Shown here one piece after another: positions 58,365 to 64,000 of a stretch of DNA of 64,000 nucleotides. The notes beneath the pieces are model-generated. The model made no database searches and was not told where the DNA came from. It saw only the letters and a program-made list of their open reading frames with translations. The stretch spans positions 107,479 to 171,478 of the forward strand of contig CALJTX010000038.1 of NCBI GenBank assembly GCA_937975705.1, given 5' to 3'. Source of the stretch: an uncultured Flavobacteriia bacterium (GTDB lineage: Bacteria; Bacteroidota; Bacteroidia; Flavobacteriales_D; Crocinitomicaceae). The position numbers and the translations under genes are program-made. Every line of letters begins with the position of its first letter. Positions within the stretch are counted from its first letter, which is position 1.

Positions 58365-59885
58365 ATGAAATCTACACTTCTCCTCGCTTTGGTCTTGCTG
58401 ACCACCATCTCCTTTTCTCAACAACTCAAAACCACTGAAAAACGCGTCGAGATTGACCTTAAGGATGGCCGTTATGACGAAACGGTATACACCATGGGTA
58501 AAAACGGTGTTGTGGTCAAAAGCCTAAGTAAAGAAGGTGGCTTAAGAGGTAATATGTACCTTCATCACGATATCTATAATTCCGATTTAGAGTTATACGA
58601 AACAGAACCTATCGACTTCGATCCAACTCACCCTATTGTAGCAACTTTTGAAGGAGAAGAAAGTATTTATCACGTGGCCTATAAACGCAATTTGCCCATT
58701 TACATCTATCAATTTGATGTCAAAAACAAAACAATTAAGCGTTTAGATATTGAACTCGAAGGTAAAAGCGGTTTTTACAGTATCCATTCTTTTTATGTCG
58801 TAGGACAAAAGGCGGTAGCAATTGGACAAGGTAAAAATGGTGCGTCTTTACTATTTTTTAATTTAGAATCCCAGACCGCTACTGCGACACCAATCGTTGT
58901 AGAGGGCTATAAACAACGCCGTACAGCACCAATTAATCTGCAGTATCTAGAAGATGCCAACAAATTTTACCTTTCACTTAGGATTTTTAAATCCAGGGTG
59001 GCATCCTTTGCTTATTTGTTAAGCATAGACTTAGAAGGTAAAATGACAAGCCCACAAATGATAGATGAGGGTGGAGAGAAATTCATTAAGTCAATCACCG
59101 TTGGAGCGGTTGGTGCTGATGACATTGCCATTGCCGGAACCTATGGCAATACTGTAGTAGGGCAGAATAACGGTATCTATTTCGGGAGTTCCACAGACGG
59201 AAATATCCAGAACATCACCACCTATAAATTCTTAGACATCCCCAATTACATCTCTTTTCTACCTGAAAGGAGCCAACAACGCATTGAAAATAAAAAAGAA
59301 CGCAAAGCAAAACGAGGCAAAGAACTTGAAGCAAATCAACTACTTGTTTTGCATGACCTCATCCCTGTTGACAACGACTTTTTATTCATCACAGAAGCAT
59401 ATTACCCTACCTATCGAACAGAAACGCGCACTACATATGTTAACGGCAGACCTACCACCACCACTGTTCAAGTCTTTGACGGTTACCAGTACACGCACGC
59501 CATGATTGCCAAATTCAATGCGCAAGGTGAATTACTCTGGAGCCAAGTATTCAAGATGTACTTGTGGTACAAACCTATGGTGGCCAAATCATTTATCCGC
59601 ATAGCTGCTCAGGAGCAAAATAGCATTCAGTTGGTTTATGCCGATGGGCGCAATATTTACTCTAAGTCGTTTTCTTTTGACGGTGAAATCCTCAACGAAA
59701 AGACATCAAACCCGATCAATACCACCAACGAAAATGACAAGGTGAAAGGAACATACAGCAATATTTCTTTCTGGTACGACAAATACTTCTTGTCTTACGG
59801 CGTTCAGTCGATCAAAAACAAGGTAGACGACGACGTGAAGCGCAAGCGCACCGTTCTTTTCTTGAATAAAGTTTCTTTCGAGTAG
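58365..59885 (+). CDS. Exported protein of unknown function
   Basis: 506 residues. A signal peptide covers about 1-19 (ends TISFSQ). The rest is mainly beta with spaced segments such as IYIYQFDVKNKTIKRLDIEL, ASLLFFNLESQTATATPI and AMIAKFNAQGELLWSQVF, suggesting a propeller; a basic helix (ENKKERKAKRGKE, about 306-318) interrupts it. There is no T9SS tail, so it probably stays periplasmic or surface-bound by other means. TACCTTTA (58340-58347, 7/8 of the -7 element) lies 17 bases upstream. It is divergent from dxr and converges with glmS. No family recognised. Confidence 0.75.
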   Translation: MKSTLLLALVLLTTISFSQQLKTTEKRVEIDLKDGRYDETVYTMGKNGVVVKSLSKEGGLRGNMYLHHDIYNSDLELYETEPIDFDPTHPIVATFEGEESIYHVAYKRNLPIYIYQFDVKNKTIKRLDIELEGKSGFYSIHSFYVVGQKAVAIGQGKNGASLLFFNLESQTATATPIVVEGYKQRRTAPINLQYLEDANKFYLSLRIFKSRVASFAYLLSIDLEGKMTSPQMIDEGGEKFIKSITVGAVGADDIAIAGTYGNTVVGQNNGIYFGSSTDGNIQNITTYKFLDIPNYISFLPERSQQRIENKKERKAKRGKELEANQLLVLHDLIPVDNDFLFITEAYYPTYRTETRTTYVNGRPTTTTVQVFDGYQYTHAMIAKFNAQGELLWSQVFKMYLWYKPMVAKSFIRIAAQEQNSIQLVYADGRNIYSKSFSFDGEILNEKTSNPINTTNENDKVKGTYSNISFWYDKYFLSYGVQSIKNKVDDDVKRKRTVLFLNKVSFE

Positions 59886-59886
59886 C

Positions 59887-61731
59887 TTACTCCACCGTTA
59901 CCGACTTCGCTAAGTTGCGAGGTTGGTCTACGTTGCAGCCGCGCATGACGGCGATGTGGTAAGAAAGAAGCTGTAGCGGGATGGTTGCTAGAAGTGGCAC
60001 CAAGAATTCATCTACTTCAGGGATTTCGATGACGTGATCTGCCATGTTGCGGACTTGCTCGTCTCCTTCAGTAACAATAGCAATGACTTTTCCTTTGCGG
60101 GCTTTGACTTCTTGGATGTTTGAAACAACCTTCTCGTAGGAGTTGCCTTGAGTGGCAATAACGATAATTGGCATGTTTTCGTCGATCAAAGCAATTGGGC
60201 CGTGCTTCATTTCTGCTGCAGGATAACCCTCAGCGTGGATGTAAGAAATTTCTTTGAGTTTGAGTGCACCTTCTAGTGCAACAGGGAATGAACTTCCACG
60301 TCCCAAATAAAGGGCGTTTGCTGCGTCTTTGTAAATGGCAGAAATTTTCTCAATGGCGGCATCTGTTTGCAAGACGCGTTTTACCTTTTCTGGAATTGCT
60401 TCTAGTTCGGCCAATAACTGGCGGAATTTAGATTCTGAAATGGTGCCTTTTTTGTGTGCCAAAGAAAGTGCCATGAGTGTAAGAACCGTTACTTGTGCGG
60501 TAAAGGCTTTGGTGGAAGCCACACCAATTTCAGGGCCGGCGTGTGTATAAGATCCTGCGTCGGTAATGCGCGCAATAGATGAACCTACCACATTGCAAAT
60601 GCCCAAAATAGTGGCGCCTTTAGATTTGGCTAATTCAAGTGCAGCTAGTGTATCTGCAGTTTCACCAGATTGAGAAATAGCAATAACGACGTCGTTTTCG
60701 CTAAGTATTGGATTGCGGTAACGGAATTCGCTCGCGTATTCTACTTCTACATTGATGCGCGCGAGGTCTTCGATGAGGTACTCGCCTACCAATCCAGCGT
60801 GCCAAGAGGTGCCGCAGGCTACAATAATGAGGCGGTTGGCAGAAATCATTTTTTGCTCGTATTCACGGATGCCGCCTAGGGCAACCCATGCCTCCTCTGA
60901 ATTGAGGCGACCGCGGAAGCAATCTTGAATTGAGCGCGGTTGTTCGTGGATTTCTTTGAGCATGAAGTGCTCGTATCCCCCTTTTTCTAAGGCCTCGAGT
61001 TCGAGCTCAAGTTCTTGGAAAAATGGTGTTTTTTGTTGGTCGGCGATATCGTAGAGTTTGAGGCCTTTTTCTAGGTCAATAACTGCTACTTCTTCGTCGT
61101 TGAGGTAAACTACTTTTTTGGTGTATTCTACAATTGGTGTGGCATCAGAGGCACAATAATAAGCGCCGTCGCTGCCAATACCAACTACAAGCGGGCTACT
61201 TTTGCGCGCTGCTACCAAACGATTTGGGTAATCAGATGACATCGCTACAATAGCATAAGCGCCAACTACGTGATTGAGTGCCAAGCGCAAAGCTTCGCCA
61301 AACCATACGTTTTCTTTCTTCTGAATGTAGTCTATTAAATGAACCACTACTTCTGTATCCGTTGCACTTTTAAAGATGTAGCCGTTCTTGACCAATTCTT
61401 GCTTCAGTACATCGTAGTTTTCGATGATGCCGTTGTGGATGAGTGCGATTTTGCCATCCATTGAGGTATGTGGATGCGAATTCACATCGGAGGGTTCGCC
61501 GTGGGTAGCCCAACGTGTATGGCCAATTGCCGCATGACCGCTGCGGTCTTGGGTGGCGGCAAAATCTTCGAGGTTACTTACTTTACCAACTCGTTTATAA
61601 ACATGAAGCGCGCCATTGTGTTGCAAGGCGATTCCAGAGCTGTCGTAACCTCGGTATTCTAATCTTTTGAGACCCTTGATGACAATCGGGTAGGCATCAT
61701 TTTTGCCTATGTACGCAACGATTCCACACAT
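59887..61731 (-). CDS. glmS: Glutamine-fructose-6-phosphate aminotransferase (isomerizing)
   Basis: 614 residues. It makes glucosamine 6-phosphate, the entry to peptidoglycan and LPS sugars. The N-terminal Ntn glutaminase has nucleophile Cys2 (MCGIVAYIG), then HTRWATHGEPSDVNSHPH and HNGIIENY. Two SIS isomerase domains cover about 290-600 (ACGTSWHAGL, SQSGETADTLAAL, LGRGSSFPVALEGALKLKE), and it ends PRNLAKSVTVE as usual. It starts 3 bases after the DUF4270 stop, in one operon. No glmS ribozyme-like sequence is expected or seen. Confidence 0.97.
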   Translation of the reverse strand: MCGIVAYIGKNDAYPIVIKGLKRLEYRGYDSSGIALQHNGALHVYKRVGKVSNLEDFAATQDRSGHAAIGHTRWATHGEPSDVNSHPHTSMDGKIALIHNGIIENYDVLKQELVKNGYIFKSATDTEVVVHLIDYIQKKENVWFGEALRLALNHVVGAYAIVAMSSDYPNRLVAARKSSPLVVGIGSDGAYYCASDATPIVEYTKKVVYLNDEEVAVIDLEKGLKLYDIADQQKTPFFQELELELEALEKGGYEHFMLKEIHEQPRSIQDCFRGRLNSEEAWVALGGIREYEQKMISANRLIIVACGTSWHAGLVGEYLIEDLARINVEVEYASEFRYRNPILSENDVVIAISQSGETADTLAALELAKSKGATILGICNVVGSSIARITDAGSYTHAGPEIGVASTKAFTAQVTVLTLMALSLAHKKGTISESKFRQLLAELEAIPEKVKRVLQTDAAIEKISAIYKDAANALYLGRGSSFPVALEGALKLKEISYIHAEGYPAAEMKHGPIALIDENMPIIVIATQGNSYEKVVSNIQEVKARKGKVIAIVTEGDEQVRNMADHVIEIPEVDEFLVPLLATIPLQLLSYHIAVMRGCNVDQPRNLAKSVTVE

Positions 61732-61734
61732 AAT

Positions 61735-63021
61735 TTAGTAGCTTGTATAGGTAACGACGAGTTTGGGCTTTTTCTTGTTGTTGGTTTCAACACCATTGAA
61801 GACAATGCGCTCCGCAGAATTCCTGAAAAATAGAGGAGATACAACAATTCCGGTGTTTTCAAGTTTGCCGTTGACCAAAGATTGGAGGTAGGCCCGAATG
61901 TCTAAATCATATTGCTTTTTGGTATCAGAATATAAACCTGCAATACCTAGCGACGTGTAAAAGACATCTGTAGCAGACAATTTGCTTGCTGCTGTAACGC
62001 GCGATCCTGGTTTGTAGCGGTATCCGGTCTGAAATTGAACTGGCAAACTGAGGTCGGCACGGTGAATAATGATGTTGTCGGGCAGTTGGTCTAGGCCAGG
62101 GATTTTGACCATTGCGCGCACTTTATTTGCTTGGGCATAAAAAGCTTTCTGACCCAATGTAGTGTCGGCAAGTATTGCTGCAACTGGCGTATTCGCTTGC
62201 TCGTGATCAATGTGCGTGAAGTCGGCACAATTAGAGTTGATGTTGAAGTCGTAGGTTTTCTTGACGCCGTCTAGTCTGAAGTAGATGGTCATTTTGGAGG
62301 CCGGATTGTTGTTGACATCCAAATAGAGAATGGCTCCCTGACCACTGCTTTGGTTCGGATTGTTGACGGCTATTTTGAGGCCTTTGAAATAATCTTGGAA
62401 GGCCGCGTTGGTTGCAAATGTTGCTGGGTTGTTTGTAGACTCGTTGATGAAATCCCAAGCGCGGTTGGTGTCGAGGTGAATGCGCAATTGTGGATCAACC
62501 TTAGCGCCTGCAACCGTGGCGTCATTGATGGGGTCTGGTGTAATGGTGCCTTGACCCGCGGCCACCCAATTGGTACTGGCTGCAGACAAGGTAGAAAATT
62601 GGTAGTATTTGACAGATGCTGCATTTTGCAAAGAGTCTGTGAGCGGATACACCTCAAATGTTTGCGGGCTGAGGTCGCCGTAATAGCCGACATATTCGAG
62701 TGCCAAAACAAAGGAATCGACTACAATTTGTGAAGCATTGCCAAAATTAGGATTCAGGCCGGGCAAACGCAGTTCGGTGTAAAAAGATGCTTCCACTTTG
62801 CCAAATTTGGGGTCTATGTAAGAACCTAATAAGACATTTGAAGCGTTTTTGGTTTCGGTTGAATCTTCTAGAATAGAATAGGTGTAGAGCTCAAAAGTAT
62901 CGGTAGTGATGCCGTTGAGTATGGCATTTGGATCGATGATTTCTTTACCTAAACCGTTGTCTTTTTTGGTGCATGCCGTGGCAACCAACAGCAAAAGCAG
63001 AAGTGCGCTTAAGGATTTCAT
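61735..63021 (-). CDS. DUF4270 lipoprotein
   Basis: 428 residues. It has a lipoprotein signal (LLLLVATAC, lipobox Cys about 17). The body begins GLGKEIIDPNAILNGITTDTF and continues LGSYIDPKFGKVEASFYTELR, which are typical of DUF4270, a Bacteroidota-only family of extracytoplasmic proteins. It ends NNKKKPKLVVTYTSY. It sits between the starch-synthase-like gene and glmS, a well-conserved order, with gaps of 4 and 3 bases. Function unknown; the neighbours suggest a tie to envelope sugar metabolism. Confidence 0.85.
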   Translation of the reverse strand: MKSLSALLLLLLVATACTKKDNGLGKEIIDPNAILNGITTDTFELYTYSILEDSTETKNASNVLLGSYIDPKFGKVEASFYTELRLPGLNPNFGNASQIVVDSFVLALEYVGYYGDLSPQTFEVYPLTDSLQNAASVKYYQFSTLSAASTNWVAAGQGTITPDPINDATVAGAKVDPQLRIHLDTNRAWDFINESTNNPATFATNAAFQDYFKGLKIAVNNPNQSSGQGAILYLDVNNNPASKMTIYFRLDGVKKTYDFNINSNCADFTHIDHEQANTPVAAILADTTLGQKAFYAQANKVRAMVKIPGLDQLPDNIIIHRADLSLPVQFQTGYRYKPGSRVTAASKLSATDVFYTSLGIAGLYSDTKKQYDLDIRAYLQSLVNGKLENTGIVVSPLFFRNSAERIVFNGVETNNKKKPKLVVTYTSY

Positions 63022-63025
63022 GAGC

Positions 63026-63847
63026 TTAGGCTAAGACGTTAGCGTCGATTACTTTATCAAAGAAGGCAGCCAACTCTTTACCTTGATGCTCTTCGGCAAA
63101 ATAAGGTAGTTTAAGAATATTTGCTTCATCGTAAAGCGCTTGTAAATTAGGCGCTAAAGTTTCACTGGCAATATTGACGCCGTCGCAGTGCGATAAAATC
63201 ACTTTGGTGAGGTTCTCGCAGCTGGTATCTTTGAGTGCGTCGGTGAGGTCTTGAGGGAAGCCATCAAAAGCGAGCTTTTCAGCAAAACGAGGATCCCAAG
63301 GTTGGTCAAAGGTTTCGTTGTAAAGGCTATAGACAACTTTTGTTTCTTTGAAGTGTGGGTCTTTGCTAAAGATGAATTTGATATACAAAGCCATGATGCC
63401 GGTGAGCCAACCATGACAGTGAATGACATCTGGCTGCCAGCCGAGTTTTTTGACGGTTTCTAAGACGCCACGACAAAAGAACATAGCGCGCTCGTCGTTG
63501 TCTGGGTGGTATTTGCCGTCTTCTTCTTGAAGGCAAGTTTTGCGTTTGAAGTAGTCGTCGTTGTCTATGAAATACACCTGCATTCTGGCTGCCGAAATAG
63601 AAGCAACTTTGATGATGAGCGGGTGGTCGTGGTCATCGATAGAGATGTTGAGGCCCGACAAACGGATAACTTCATGGAGTTGGTGGCGTCTTTCATTGAT
63701 CGCCCCAAAACGGGGTGTAAAAACACGAATTTCTTTACCAGCATCTTGAACTGCTTGAGAAATGCGTCGTGCGCTTCCAGAAATTTCAGATTTGGGTAAA
63801 AAAGGAAAGATTTCTTGAGAAATAAATAGTATTTTCTTCTTTTCCAT
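63026..63847 (-). CDS. Glycogen/starch synthase-like protein, N-terminal domain only
   Basis: 273 residues, against about 480 for full GlgA. It has the GT5 N-terminal Rossmann half: ILFISQEIFPFLPKSEISGS, AGKEIRVFTPRFG, FIDNDDYFKRK, FFCRGVLETVKKLGWQPDVIHCHGWLTG. The Lys-x-Gly-Gly-Leu ADP-glucose loop is replaced by KSEISGS, and the C-terminal nucleotide-binding half is absent. The gene is not visibly broken, and short versions in this gene order are common in Bacteroidota, so a different role than glycogen synthesis is likely. TAATTTTG (63872-63865) is its -7 element. It is divergent from panC. Confidence 0.82.
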   Translation of the reverse strand: MEKKKILFISQEIFPFLPKSEISGSARRISQAVQDAGKEIRVFTPRFGAINERRHQLHEVIRLSGLNISIDDHDHPLIIKVASISAARMQVYFIDNDDYFKRKTCLQEEDGKYHPDNDERAMFFCRGVLETVKKLGWQPDVIHCHGWLTGIMALYIKFIFSKDPHFKETKVVYSLYNETFDQPWDPRFAEKLAFDGFPQDLTDALKDTSCENLTKVILSHCDGVNIASETLAPNLQALYDEANILKLPYFAEEHQGKELAAFFDKVIDANVLA

Positions 63848-63864
63848 TTATATAAATATGCTAG

Positions 63865-63872
63865 CAAAATTA
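63865..63872 (-). promoter_or_regulatory. Promoter of the starch-synthase-like/DUF4270/glmS operon, -7 element TAATTTTG
   Basis: Full TAnnTTTG match on the minus strand, 17 bases before ATG 63847. Confidence 0.55.
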
Positions 63873-63903
63873 CGAAATAAACATGAACTATCCTAAAAAG
63901 CAA

Positions 63904-63911
63904 TAGCTTTG
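63904..63911 (+). promoter_or_regulatory. panC promoter, -7 element TAGCTTTG
   Basis: Full TAnnTTTG match 30 bases before ATG 63942. Confidence 0.5.
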
Positions 63912-63941
63912 TCCGCTTGAAACTGTAGAAAAGACGAAGCC

Positions 63942-64000
63942 ATGCAGACCTTTGTTACCAGAGATGAAATTTTCATGTGGCGCGAGCAACAGCGTGCGGA
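63942..64000 (+). CDS. panC: Start of pantoate-beta-alanine ligase (partial)
   Basis: The final 59 bases encode 19 residues (MQTFVTRDEIFMWREQQRA) and run off the window. The pattern of a short N-terminal strand followed by a helix rich in Trp/Arg/Gln matches PanC N-termini (such as those starting MKIF...ELRAWLQQQRA), and panC is commonly divergent from the starch-synthase-like gene in Bacteroidota. The diagnostic FVPTMGALH motif lies beyond the end, so the call rests on context as well as sequence. Confidence 0.65.
   Translation, partial: MQTFVTRDEIFMWREQQRA

Overview
The window comes from a member of the Bacteroidota, probably the Flavobacteriales and possibly near Fluviicola/Crocinitomicaceae (the family is a guess). 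The signs are secreted proteins with both kinds of type IX secretion (T9SS) C-terminal sorting domain, Bacteroidota-only families (DUF4270, DUF4292), the glgA-like/DUF4270/glmS gene order, almost no Shine-Dalgarno sites, and many genes preceded by the Bacteroidota -7 promoter element TAnnTTTG. No rRNA, tRNA, CRISPR array, transposase or integrase gene was found.

Region 1-8470 is an AT-richer accessory stretch next to the 3' end of mnmE. It holds the tail of an outer-membrane protein gene, three T9SS-exported proteins, a self-inhibited Fic enzyme, a small membrane protein and a hipBA toxin-antitoxin pair. Two related 55-bp elements (3556-3610 and 8236-8290) and two inverted copies of a 14-mer (6376-6389 and 8431-8444) lie in its intergenic spaces. 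Together they suggest an old insertion at the mnmE 3' end or a shared regulator.

Region 8471-28254 is housekeeping: mnmE, an ALDH7-type aldehyde dehydrogenase, cvpA, tadA, recO, a HAD phosphatase, a TonB-dependent receptor divergent from a secreted thioredoxin, recX-rng, a 30-residue ribosomal-protein-like gene, HU, mutY, an M17 aminopeptidase, pdxA, and the fatty-acid initiation run DUF177-rpmF-plsX-fabH-accB-accC.

Region 28351-43049 holds three tandem T9SS type-B adhesin-like genes (2663, 1298 and 898 residues). The first carries sixteen tandem units of about 78 residues, its paralogue only two. The first two genes end in a perfectly identical 252-bp tract that runs past the stop codon into the start of the next reading frame, a trace of recent gene conversion or duplication. 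A polysaccharide assembly set follows (flippase, chain-length regulator, polymerase/ligase).

Region 46969-64000 contains the overlapping dut-nucleotidyltransferase-TPR-DUF4292-envC operon, serS, an 1151-residue uncharacterised outer-membrane protein, dxr, a secreted protein of unknown function, the short starch-synthase-like/DUF4270/glmS operon and the first codons of panC. Several housekeeping genes (mnmE, cvpA, tadA, plsX, dut, dxr) have the -7 element only 3-4 nt before the ATG, which predicts leaderless mRNAs.
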